Shown here one piece after another: positions 1 to 7,237 of a DNA stretch of 11,336 bases; position 1 is the first letter of the stretch; every line of letters starts with the position of its first letter. The notes beneath the pieces are model-generated. The model had not been told where the DNA came from. It did no database searches and saw nothing but the letters and a program-made list of their open reading frames with translations. This DNA is from JAPUIN01 sp041580375. Its GTDB lineage: Bacteria > Acidobacteriota > Polarisedimenticolia > Gp22-AA2. The translations under genes were made by a program, and so were the position numbers. The stretch spans positions 1 to 11,336 of the forward strand of contig JBFGDZ010000122.1 of assembly GCA_041580375.1 (NCBI GenBank). Direction: 5' to 3'.

Positions 1-1440
1 ACCCCGGGGATCGGCCAGCGGCCCGCTCCATTCGGACCAGGTCGAATCGGGCTCTTCGGTGTTGCCGGTGCGCGCGCTGATCGCGATCGACGTTCCCTTC
101 GGGCTGTCGCCGCGCCACATCAGCCGGCCCCATGTGGCGAAGGACCGGGCATCCAGCACACCGGAAAGGAACGTTCCGGCGGATGCGTACCCGTCACGGA
201 GAAGGAGGACCGCGCCGAGGTTGCTTCCGCCGACCAGAACGCCGGTCGCGCCTCCGGGCCCGCGGGACGGCCGGCCTGCGTCCCGGAATGGCAGAAGCGA
301 CGTGATCTGGCTCGATGGCGCCCGCGTGATCTCCGTGACCGATCCGTCGGGATCGAGCGCGTAAATCCGTCCCTGCAGGCTGGAGCCCATGAGCAGCCGG
401 CCGTCGGATCCGATCGCCAGGCTGAGGATCGCCTCCTGGTTGCCGGCCCACACCTCGCGCGCATACCCATCGGGCGAGATCGCCAGGACCTTCCCCTCCA
501 TCGAGATCGGCACCCGCTGCTCGCGCGGGGCCTGCGGGGATTCGCGCTGTTCGGGCTTCTTCTCCTCCTCCCCGGCCGCCTGCCGATCGGCTCCCGTCGC
601 CTCGGCCGGCTTCGGAGACGGCCGTGGCGGCGGCTCCTTGCGATCCCGCCCGCGGCCCTTTTCTCCCATCACGGCCGCGTAGATCGTGCCGTCCGTCCCC
701 AGCGCCAGCGAGACGACCTCGTCGAGAGGCGCGTCGTACAGGACGAACGCATCGCCGCCGGGCGAGATCCGGAAGACGAGGCCGTGCCCGTCTGACCCGG
801 CGATGAGATTTCCCCCGGGGTCCATGCGCAGGACGCGTATGTGGGTCTCGGCGCTGTCGAATAGAAGCTGCCCCGTCCCCTGCGGATCGAACCTCAGAAT
901 GCGACCGTCGAGACCCGTGCCGGCGTACAGGTTGCCGCGGTCATCGAGGAGGAGCGACCAGATGTACTGCTCCCGGGTCTCGGAGACCCACGGTTCTCCC
1001 CCGTCACGCGGGATCTTGTAGATCCGGCCTCCCGGAACCGAGCCGACGTACACGTACCCGTCCGGGCCGACGGCGAGGGCGCTCACCTCCGGCTCGTTGA
1101 TGCGGAGAAAGACGCTGGCGTTTCCGTCCGGAGTGATGCGGTAGATCGTGCCGTCGTTCCCTCCGGCGGCGTAGATCGCGCCGGAGGCGTCCCGGGCGAG
1201 GGCCCAGACGTACGGCTGCGGGGTCTCGTAGAGGATCTCCAGGGGCGGCGACAGCCTCAGCGCGCCGTCGGCCGACAGCGAGACCCCCTGGGGCTCGCCC
1301 TTCTCGAAATCGGCGCGCTCGCGCTGGCGCCACGTCTGGGAGGTGACGGCCCCGAGCTCACCGACGGCCAGACCCGCGGTGAGGGTAGCCGCCAGCAGGA
1401 CGGCGAGGCTGGTTGTGATGCGTCCGGGAAACGGAGTCAT
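1..1440 (-). CDS. Secreted beta-propeller protein, C-terminus beyond window edge
   Basis: The frame is open for 480 codons from ATG at 1440 to the window edge; the stop lies outside. Residues 1-27 form a signal peptide (basic start, then a Leu/Ala core ending near GLAVG), so the product is exported. From about residue 74 to 420 there are repeated blades of about 45 residues with the signature 'L..D..G.IYAG...G.I.RI.PDG' (for example NDGTIYRITPDG near 95-106 and LDGRILRFDPQG near 197-208), as in NHL/PQQ/WD-like propellers. A low-complexity charged linker rich in Pro, Lys and Glu (about residues 261-310) interrupts one blade. After about residue 421 a different region starts (GRLMWRGDSPKG, WSEWSGPL), probably a beta-sandwich that continues off the window. 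The start overlaps the stop of the S55 gene by 4 bp (ATGA), with AAGG just upstream, so translational coupling is likely. The ligand and role are unknown; a sensor or scaffold partner of the S55 protein is inference only. Confidence 0.85.
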   Translation of the reverse strand, partial: MTPFPGRITTSLAVLLAATLTAGLAVGELGAVTSQTWRQRERADFEKGEPQGVSLSADGALRLSPPLEILYETPQPYVWALARDASGAIYAAGGNDGTIYRITPDGNASVFLRINEPEVSALAVGPDGYVYVGSVPGGRIYKIPRDGGEPWVSETREQYIWSLLLDDRGNLYAGTGLDGRILRFDPQGTGQLLFDSAETHIRVLRMDPGGNLIAGSDGHGLVFRISPGGDAFVLYDAPLDEVVSLALGTDGTIYAAVMGEKGRGRDRKEPPPRPSPKPAEATGADRQAAGEEEKKPEQRESPQAPREQRVPISMEGKVLAISPDGYAREVWAGNQEAILSLAIGSDGRLLMGSSLQGRIYALDPDGSVTEITRAPSSQITSLLPFRDAGRPSRGPGGATGVLVGGSNLGAVLLLRDGYASAGTFLSGVLDARSFATWGRLMWRGDSPKGTSIAISARTGNTEEPDSTWSEWSGPLADPRG

Positions 1441-3278
1441 AAGACCTTGATGGAGATGCGGTGACCGCCGACGACGACCAGATCCAGATCCTTCTCCATC
1501 TCGAGAATGGGGGCCCGGAACATGAGCGTGGCGTCGGAGCTCAAACGCGGACTGTTGAAGACGCTGAAGATCGAGAGCGGGAGATCGGGAAGCACCTCGC
1601 TGCGCACGATGGCCGAGGGGGACCGGCGCGACAGGCTGAGATAGAGCGTCCTGTTCCTCCGGCGGCTCTCCACGAGCCCGATGAGATCGGCCAGGCTGCC
1701 CGTCTGGCTGAGGCGCCTCTGCAGGACGCGCCGTTCCAGGCTGCCGATCGCGGCGCCGCTGCCGACGACGATCTGCGCCTCGCCGCGGGGCATGTCCTCC
1801 GGTATCTTCACCTCGAAGTTCACCGATCGACGCTCGCCACGGTATGGCTCGAGCACCGCCTGCACCCTGAGCGTGTCGCCGGGCCGGACGCTCGTGCGCG
1901 AGGCGCTCAGGGAGGTGACGGCGGCCACGCGGCTCTCGGGGAGGACCTCCACCTCGACGCGCGCTCCGCGCATCCGCGGCGCCTCGAAACGATTGTTGTG
2001 CAGGAGGCCGAAGACCCCGCCCGTGGCGTTCGCCAGCGCGAGGTGCACCGGCTGGGTCGCGCTCGTGCCCGAGAAGATCTCCTCCACGTGGATGTCCGGA
2101 TAATCCTCGATCGCGATCCGGTACCTGAGCGCCAGCGTGGCGCCGGCATCGTATTCGGTCGTCCGGACGAGGCTGTTGGCCGTCGTCACGGCCACGAGCA
2201 CGGGCGACCAGGAGCGATTGTCCAGGATGCGGTAGTGGAACGATCGCTGCCCCGACGGCGAGGCGACGTGAACCTCGACGGGGATCATCGGCGCCGGCCG
2301 GCCCACGTGGCCGACGACGGCCGTGAGGCCGTCCCGCACGAAGGAACCGACGGGATTCGTGGCGTTGGCGATCTTGAACGATGCGGAGTTCGAGGCGAAG
2401 GTGGCGAGCACCTGAGCCTGTGTCATCGGGACGTCGATCGGGCCGGATCCGAGCACCGGATGCCCGAACGCGAAGATGCGATCCTCGTCGACCGCCGTCA
2501 GCGTGCCCACGCCGGTCATCGCGATGTCGCCCAGAGCGAGAGCCGCGGCGATCGGGCTGCCCGGCACGAGCGGCGCCGGCGCGGCGTCCTCGCCGGCCCC
2601 TCCCCCGGCCATCGGCTCGAGGCCGTGCGATTCGAAGATCGGAGCGTAGTACCGCAGCACCCCGGGGTCGCATCCGGTGCAGATGAGCGGCGTTCCGATC
2701 GGCACGAATCGCGCCTCGGAGGAGGCCGGACGCGCAAGCGGACCCCCGGGCGCCGCCGCCCCCGTTCCGCCTCCCGGGGCCCCGAACGGAGCCTCCACCG
2801 GTGTCATCCCGAGGAAGCGCCCCAGAAGATCCGGGGACGGGCCGGTCCACGCGGCCGGCGGCTGCGGGCCCCGGGCCAGTTGCAGCATCGATCCGATCGG
2901 CGTGATCCCCGCGATCGGCTCCTTGGCGAACGACCCGATCCGGTAGGACAGCGCGCCGACGAGCTTTCCGTCGATGTACACCGGGCTGCCGCTCATACCG
3001 GAGACGACGCCCGTGAACTCCACTTTGTCGCCGTGCAGGCGGGCCAGGATCATGTCCTGCTGGGGGCCGATGGCGTTCCGGAGAACCCCCAGGATCTCGA
3101 CCCTGAACTCCTCCACGGCGTCCCCTTCGAAGACGGTCCGCGCGACACCCTCCATGCCGGGGCGGATCGCATCGAGAGGGAGGATGTCCATCTCGCCCGC
3201 GGTCACGGGGGCGTGCGCCAGCGAACAGGCCAGCAGGAGGGCTGCAGCAATCCGGACGGGAGGACCCGACCCGATCAG
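1437..3278 (-). CDS. Exported SpoIVB/S55-family peptidase-like protein with permuted halves
   Basis: About 613 residues from the proposed CTG start. Residues 1-28 form a signal peptide (hydrophobic IAAALLLACSLAHAPVTA), so it acts outside the cytoplasm. Residues about 30-135 carry the S55 Ser half: a DILPLDAIRPGMEG opening, then GMSGSPV at 94-100 with S96 the likely nucleophile by analogy to GDSGGP, then DGKLVGAL. Residues about 250-345 carry the His half: GTLTAVDEDRIFAFGHPVLG with H273. A Pro/Gly-rich linker lies between (about 135-190), followed by a CTGC pair (C200, C203). The C-terminal half looks like beta-rich and Ig-like modules (for example VTSLSASRTSVRPGDTLRV, 454-472). No in-frame ATG, GTG or TTG stands at a sensible place: ATG at 3473 would overlap the upstream gene by about 200 bp, and GTG 3206 or ATG 3191 would remove the signal peptide. 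CTG at 3278 overlaps the upstream TGA, with only a weak GGGA upstream. S55 identity is strong; protease activity is inferred. Confidence 0.85.
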   Translation of the reverse strand: MIGSGPPVRIAAALLLACSLAHAPVTAGEMDILPLDAIRPGMEGVARTVFEGDAVEEFRVEILGVLRNAIGPQQDMILARLHGDKVEFTGVVSGMSGSPVYIDGKLVGALSYRIGSFAKEPIAGITPIGSMLQLARGPQPPAAWTGPSPDLLGRFLGMTPVEAPFGAPGGGTGAAAPGGPLARPASSEARFVPIGTPLICTGCDPGVLRYYAPIFESHGLEPMAGGGAGEDAAPAPLVPGSPIAAALALGDIAMTGVGTLTAVDEDRIFAFGHPVLGSGPIDVPMTQAQVLATFASNSASFKIANATNPVGSFVRDGLTAVVGHVGRPAPMIPVEVHVASPSGQRSFHYRILDNRSWSPVLVAVTTANSLVRTTEYDAGATLALRYRIAIEDYPDIHVEEIFSGTSATQPVHLALANATGGVFGLLHNNRFEAPRMRGARVEVEVLPESRVAAVTSLSASRTSVRPGDTLRVQAVLEPYRGERRSVNFEVKIPEDMPRGEAQIVVGSGAAIGSLERRVLQRRLSQTGSLADLIGLVESRRRNRTLYLSLSRRSPSAIVRSEVLPDLPLSIFSVFNSPRLSSDATLMFRAPILEMEKDLDLVVVGGHRISIKVL

Positions 3279-3841
3279 TCCTGGTCCCGGTTTTTCGGAT
3301 CCCGGCCGTCGCTCTTCAGGGCGCTCTTGACGGCTTCGACGATGAAATTCTGCATCGAGGGCGGCTGGTTCTTCACAGCCCCGTACACCAGGCAGGGAAG
3401 CTTGAGGGATATCTGGACGCCATCTTCGTCGAGAGTGTCGAGCCAGCGGCAGAACCTGTCCCATGAGTCCCACGTCATCTTCTGGATCGCTCCCTTGCTG
3501 TAGAGCTCCAGAAGGGTCAGATCGTTCTTCAGTTTGAAGACTACGCTCTTCTCGTCGTAATCCTTGAAATCGCTGTACGCGAAGAATTTTACCTCACCAG
3601 CGGTCTGATCCTTCCCTTTGATGCTGATCTCCGGCTCCTTATTGCAGCGCATGATGATGTAATCGTCCTTCCCCTTGAAGTGGAAGGCCAGGATCGGATC
3701 GGTGGTGCGATCGTTGTCGCTCGGGGTTTTGAGCGCGCGGTACACCCGCCGGGCGACCTGCTCGTTGGTGGTATACGTGGACGATTCTCTGGCTATCCGT
3801 TTTGCCACGGCATCAATATACCATAACGCCACTTCAGACAT
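3275..3841 (-). CDS. Low-GC hypothetical protein with possible ribbon-helix-helix C-terminus
   Basis: A 188-residue, Lys/Asp-rich, apparently soluble protein with no signal peptide or membrane segment. I do not recognise the family over residues 1-140, which contain mixed helices and strands (FKGKDDYIIMRC near 55-66, TWDSWDRFCRWL near 123-134). Residues about 142-176 (VQISLKLP, then a helix, then PSMQNFIVEAVKSALK) match the strand-helix-turn-helix pattern of CopG/Arc-type ribbon-helix-helix domains, which suggests DNA binding or dimerisation; this is pattern inference. It is the first gene of the minus-strand operon and its TGA overlaps the proposed CTG start of the S55 gene. Sampled lines of this gene are about 47-50% GC, against clearly higher GC in its neighbours, hinting at recent acquisition. 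ATG 3841 is the only usable start, since an in-frame TGA lies upstream. An 8-bp inverted repeat sits 15 bp ahead of it. No strong Shine-Dalgarno is visible near the start. Confidence 0.75.
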   Translation of the reverse strand: MSEVALWYIDAVAKRIARESSTYTTNEQVARRVYRALKTPSDNDRTTDPILAFHFKGKDDYIIMRCNKEPEISIKGKDQTAGEVKFFAYSDFKDYDEKSVVFKLKNDLTLLELYSKGAIQKMTWDSWDRFCRWLDTLDEDGVQISLKLPCLVYGAVKNQPPSMQNFIVEAVKSALKSDGRDPKNRDQD

Positions 3842-3855
3842 TCGCGGATTGCGGC

Positions 3856-3883
3856 CGATCCGGGCCTCCCTCCCGCCGGATCG
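3856..3883. repeat. Perfect 8-bp inverted repeat in divergent intergenic region
   Basis: CGATCCGG (3856-3863) is mirrored exactly by CCGGATCG (3876-3883) with a 12-bp spacer. It lies in the 101-bp gap between the divergent starts at 3841 (minus) and 3943 (plus), 15 bp upstream of the minus start. It could be an operator for either gene, possibly bound by the ribbon-helix-helix-like product of the minus-strand gene, or a 5' leader hairpin. GATCCGG-type words are common in this GC-rich sequence, so chance is possible. Confidence 0.4.
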
Positions 3884-3942
3884 TCACGACTGCCGCATTT
3901 TGACCTTGAGCCGGACTCCTCTTCGCCGTACATGCAACGATC

Positions 3943-4626
3943 ATGTCTGGAGCAGGCAAATCGTTCGTGGCAAGGGGTTTGGGGCTGATGCTCGTCCTGG
4001 CGGCCGCCGCTCCGGCCGTGGGGGCGCGCGAGGCCTCCGGGCCGCGGAGTGCGGTCGAGGACGATCCGGGGCGGATCCTCTCGAACATCCGGCCCGACTA
4101 CAGGCGGTACATCAACGCCCTGCGGCCTCTCGATGGGGCAGGCGCCTCGGTCCGCTCACGCCGTGTGTACATGGCGCTCGTCCGGCCCGGCGCGGACGAC
4201 CCGGGCTCCCGGCACAGCGCCCCGTTCGCCGGCCCCGGCTCGCGCAACGACGTCCTGTACGATCGCCATTCGATCTCGGGCGATCGGAGCCCGGCATGGT
4301 CCGAGCTGCTCCTCGATCACGAGTACTTCCACGCGCGTCATCTCGCGGGAGCGACGAAGCTGCCGCTTCCTGCGGGCGTCTCGGCGGAGGTGGAGTGGCA
4401 CTTCTTCGAGGCCGCGGCGTGGGCGTTCAACGTCGCCGAGGCGCGGTCCTCACGCTACACGGGACTGCAGCCTGATGAATTCCGCGAGGCGCTCGATCAC
4501 TACGGGGAGCACTACCGCGCACTGCGTCGCCTCCTCCGGGTCGAGGCTCCCGCGACCTGGCCGCGCCTGGCGGATCTTCTGAGCCGGCCGGACCGCTTCC
4601 TCAGGAAGGACGATCCATCTCGTTGA
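3943..4626 (+). CDS. Small exported protein with HExxH zinc-metalloprotease motif
   Basis: 227 residues. Residues about 7-28 form a signal peptide (LGLMLVLAAAAPAVGA), so it is probably periplasmic or secreted. HEYFH at 126-130 is an exact HExxH zinc-binding and catalytic motif, preceded by the hydrophobic helix LLLD. A Glu-rich helix (SAEVEWHFFEAAAW, 147-160) about 20 residues downstream offers third-ligand candidates E149, E151 or E156, as in gluzincin-like arrangements. The family itself I do not recognise, and residues 40-115 show no known motif. It is divergent from the low-GC operon. Its 3' end overlaps the end of the convergent AP/TPR gene by 26 bp. ATG 3943 has no visible Shine-Dalgarno; GTG 3967 is an alternative that keeps the hydrophobic core of the signal peptide. 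Peptidase activity is inference. Confidence 0.75.
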   Translation: MSGAGKSFVARGLGLMLVLAAAAPAVGAREASGPRSAVEDDPGRILSNIRPDYRRYINALRPLDGAGASVRSRRVYMALVRPGADDPGSRHSAPFAGPGSRNDVLYDRHSISGDRSPAWSELLLDHEYFHARHLAGATKLPLPAGVSAEVEWHFFEAAAWAFNVAEARSSRYTGLQPDEFREALDHYGEHYRALRRLLRVEAPATWPRLADLLSRPDRFLRKDDPSR

Positions 4627-7171
4627 GCAGATCGCGGGCGTCCTGCTGGTTCGGATCGATCTCGAGCGACTCGCGCAGGAAGCGTCTCGCCTTCTCCGGC
4701 TGGCGCGTCTCCAGGTAGGCCAGAGCCAGCGCATTGAACAGGGTCGTCGTCCGCACGCCCTTCTCGCGCGCCGTCTCGAGGGCCACGATCGCCTCGGCCG
4801 GCCGTCTCAGCCTCCCCAGCGCCGCGCCCAGATTGATCCACGATTCCTTGTTCTCAGGCTCCTTCTCGACCGCCCGCCGGAGGATGGTCACCGCCTCCTC
4901 CAGCCGGCCGGTCCGCCCGTACAGTGCCCCCAGGTTGGCCATCGTGGCCGCGTAGTCGGGATCGAGCTCCATCGCCCTGAGGAAGGCGGCCTCGGCCTGC
5001 GGCAGCTCGCGCTTCCACTCGTGAATGATCCCCATCCAGTTCTGATGGACGACCGATTTGTCGTTGCGAGCCAGCCCCTCGCGGACGATCGGCTCCAGCG
5101 CCAGCACCTTCGGAGTGCCCCGGTAGATCTCGTGCAGCTCGGTCAGCGGCCCCCCCAGCGATGGATCGAGTCGCAGGGCCGCGAGCAGCTCCCGCTCGGC
5201 CTCCTCGACCTTCCCCTGACGCAGAAGGATCGATCCGATGGAAGCGCGGATCTCCGCGAGGCGCGGATTGGCCGCCCCCATCCTGCGAAGGAGCGCCAGG
5301 CCCTCGGACGCCCTCCCGGCGTCGGCGTAGAGCTTGGCGAGGGGCGAGAACGCCTGCTTCTCCCCGACCGGGTCGGTCTCCACGACGCGGCGCAGGGCGT
5401 CGACCGCGGGACCGTAACGCTTCTGCTCACCGTAGATCTGGGACGCGAGGATCAGCCCCGGAGCGAAATCGGGCGCGGACCGCAGCACCTTCGCGATCAG
5501 ATCCTCCGCGCGCGCGTACTCCTTGTTCTTGAGGAGGATCGATGCCTCGTTGAGGTATCCCGTGACGAGCGCCTCGCCGTCCGGAGCCGACTCGGCGAGC
5601 GACGGGCCGCCGCCGTCCGCCGCGACCGCCCCGACGCCGGCCCCCGTCTCGCCGCCGATGTAGCCGAGCGAGCGCAGTCGCTCCAGGAACTCCGCCTCGA
5701 CGCCCGGGTCGGCGATCACGTCCCCGGCGGGACGGAACGTACCCGTGACCCGTTCGTATGAGGGGATCGATCGCCGCGGATAGCGAGCGAGAAAATCGGG
5801 CGCGATCGCCTCCTGCATCACACGCCCCGGCATGTCCTTCGGGACCGGCAGCCCGGCCAGGTAGAGGGCCGTGGGCGCGACGTCCAGGAGCTCCGTCGTG
5901 TCCAGCCGGCCGGGACGAATGGCCGGACCGTCCAGGATCACGACGCCGTAACGGCGGTGCCAGAGACCCGGCTTCCCTTCGATGTAGGGCGGATCTTCGC
6001 GTGGCCGCGCCGTGCCGTTCAGAAACCCGTGGTCGGACAGCACGATGACGGCCGAGTTCGGGTCGAGGCGCTCCAGGATCTCTCCCAGCAGCCGGTCCTG
6101 GTAGCGGTAGTAGGCGAACACGGTATCGCGGAACCTCGCGTAGTCCTCGTCGGTCACCATGCCCATCTTCGGCGGCATGTAGTGCGCGAATCGATGGCAG
6201 ACCTCGTCGATGCCCTGGTAGTAGACCGCCAGCAGGTCGGGCTGCCCGCGCTCGAGCAGGTCCAGGGCGATGGCGTGGTAGGTGCGGGTGCTCGCGAGGA
6301 TCTTGGTCAGGTGATTCACCGGCTCGCGATAGGCGTACTTGGGATCGGTCTCGACCCGGCGCCGCCCCGCGCGGAACTCGCCAGGCGTGATCTTGACGAA
6401 CTCCCGCACGTCCTCGTAGGTGATCGCCGCGTCGTCGACGACGAGCGGCTGGACGTCGCGGAAGTACTCCGGCGGATAGGTCGCCCCGGCCCGGTCGGAT
6501 GCGCCGGCCTCGTAGCCGAACAGGCTGTAGGCGACGCGGTCGGAGACCATGTGCCCCAGCACGGGCTCCGCCGGCCAGGAAGCCCACCAGGCGACGAAGG
6601 CGGAGGGCTTGCCGAGATCCGTGAAGATGCTCCAGAGAGCCTTGGTCTTCCTCCAGCGGCTGGTGACCGGCACGGCGCCGCCCGTGCGCGCGTCCTTCAT
6701 GAGGAAGTCGATGATGCCGTGCTCGGCGGGCGGCCTCCCGGTGGCCACCGACGTCCACAGGAGCGGCGAGAGCATCGGTTTCATCGACTTCATGTTGCCC
6801 CAGGCGCCGCGCTCCTTCAGGGCTCCCAACGCCGGCAACTCGCCCTTCTCGATCAGGGGATCGATGATCTCCCAGTCGGCGCCGTCCAGACCGAGCAGCA
6901 CCACCTTGGTGAGCGTTTCGGTCATCGGGATGGAGGAGGCGGGGATCGCGGGACCCGGTTCACTTCCCCCGTTCTCCCGGCCCCGCCGCGCGATCCAGAT
7001 CGAGAGCGCCGCAGCCATGACGAGGGCGAGCGCGACGATCGACAGAATCCGGCCGCGCCGGCGCGTTCCGGAGTCGTCAGACGGCGCGGCCCCGCCCGCA
7101 GCGGCGGCCGCGCGCTCGCGCGCGGCAGCGTCCTGCGCGCGCTTCCCTTTCCGTTTCGATCGCGATGACAT
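4601..7171 (-). CDS. Membrane-anchored type I phosphodiesterase/pyrophosphatase-like domain with C-terminal TPR repeats
   Basis: 856 residues from ATG 7171. A basic N-terminus (about 1-40) is followed by one membrane segment (ILSIVALALVMAAALSIWI, about 42-60), a signal anchor that places the rest in the periplasm. Residues about 88-460 are an alkaline-phosphatase-superfamily domain of the type I phosphodiesterase/nucleotide pyrophosphatase kind. It shows LLGLDGADW (metal Asp D96), LSPLLWTSVATG with S135 the likely nucleophile, PPAEHGI, GIDEVCHRF (D322, H326), SDHGF (D380, H381) and WHRRYG (H405), so all expected metal ligands appear present. SLGYIGGE (501-508) ends the region. Residues about 540-850 hold about nine 34-residue TPR units (for example EAAFLRAMELDPDYAATMAN). 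The substrate is unknown; phosphodiester or phospho-group hydrolysis in the envelope is inferred from the family. It stands alone on this strand with an extended -10 promoter about 50 bp upstream. An in-frame TTG at 7195 is a less likely start. Confidence 0.9.
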   Translation of the reverse strand: MSSRSKRKGKRAQDAAARERAAAAAGGAAPSDDSGTRRRGRILSIVALALVMAAALSIWIARRGRENGGSEPGPAIPASSIPMTETLTKVVLLGLDGADWEIIDPLIEKGELPALGALKERGAWGNMKSMKPMLSPLLWTSVATGRPPAEHGIIDFLMKDARTGGAVPVTSRWRKTKALWSIFTDLGKPSAFVAWWASWPAEPVLGHMVSDRVAYSLFGYEAGASDRAGATYPPEYFRDVQPLVVDDAAITYEDVREFVKITPGEFRAGRRRVETDPKYAYREPVNHLTKILASTRTYHAIALDLLERGQPDLLAVYYQGIDEVCHRFAHYMPPKMGMVTDEDYARFRDTVFAYYRYQDRLLGEILERLDPNSAVIVLSDHGFLNGTARPREDPPYIEGKPGLWHRRYGVVILDGPAIRPGRLDTTELLDVAPTALYLAGLPVPKDMPGRVMQEAIAPDFLARYPRRSIPSYERVTGTFRPAGDVIADPGVEAEFLERLRSLGYIGGETGAGVGAVAADGGGPSLAESAPDGEALVTGYLNEASILLKNKEYARAEDLIAKVLRSAPDFAPGLILASQIYGEQKRYGPAVDALRRVVETDPVGEKQAFSPLAKLYADAGRASEGLALLRRMGAANPRLAEIRASIGSILLRQGKVEEAERELLAALRLDPSLGGPLTELHEIYRGTPKVLALEPIVREGLARNDKSVVHQNWMGIIHEWKRELPQAEAAFLRAMELDPDYAATMANLGALYGRTGRLEEAVTILRRAVEKEPENKESWINLGAALGRLRRPAEAIVALETAREKGVRTTTLFNALALAYLETRQPEKARRFLRESLEIDPNQQDARDLLNEMDRPS

Positions 7172-7219
7172 CGGGTTCGGCCACGACAGGCGCAAAGCGC
7201 CGTCCGTCGTGGTGTTTCG

Positions 7220-7228
7220 AGTATAGCA
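7220..7228 (-). promoter_or_regulatory. Extended -10 promoter for the AP/TPR gene
   Basis: On the minus strand 7228-7220 reads TGCTATACT, an extended -10 element (TGn plus TATACT, 5 of 6 matches to TATAAT). No good -35 hexamer is seen 16-18 bp upstream, as is common for extended -10 promoters. The predicted start of transcription near 7213 gives a leader of about 40 bp before ATG 7171. Confidence 0.5.
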
Positions 7229-7237
7229 TCCGGCCCC

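Noticed and set aside
3279..3473. ATG at 3473 as the start of the S55 protein
   Set aside because: It would overlap the upstream gene by about 200 bp, and the added 65 residues look non-native and bury the signal peptide in the interior.
1461..3503. 680-codon open frame on the plus strand
   Set aside because: It is antisense to the S55 gene. Its protein is compositionally biased (Arg, His, Asp, Gly) with no motif or signal, which is the usual mirror frame of a GC-rich gene.
3900..3934. TTGACC (3900-3905) with TACATG (3929-3934) as a promoter for the HExxH gene
   Set aside because: The -35 is good, but the spacer is 23 bp and nothing resembling a -10 stands at 16-18 bp.
5957..7168. 403-codon open frame on the plus strand
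   Set aside because: It lies opposite the AP/TPR gene, whose domains and catalytic residues are clear; the composition of this frame is that of a shadow.
7172..7195. TTG 7195 as the start of the AP/TPR gene
   Set aside because: It has no Shine-Dalgarno, and the ATG at 7171 already gives a normal basic N-terminus before the anchor. It cannot be fully excluded.
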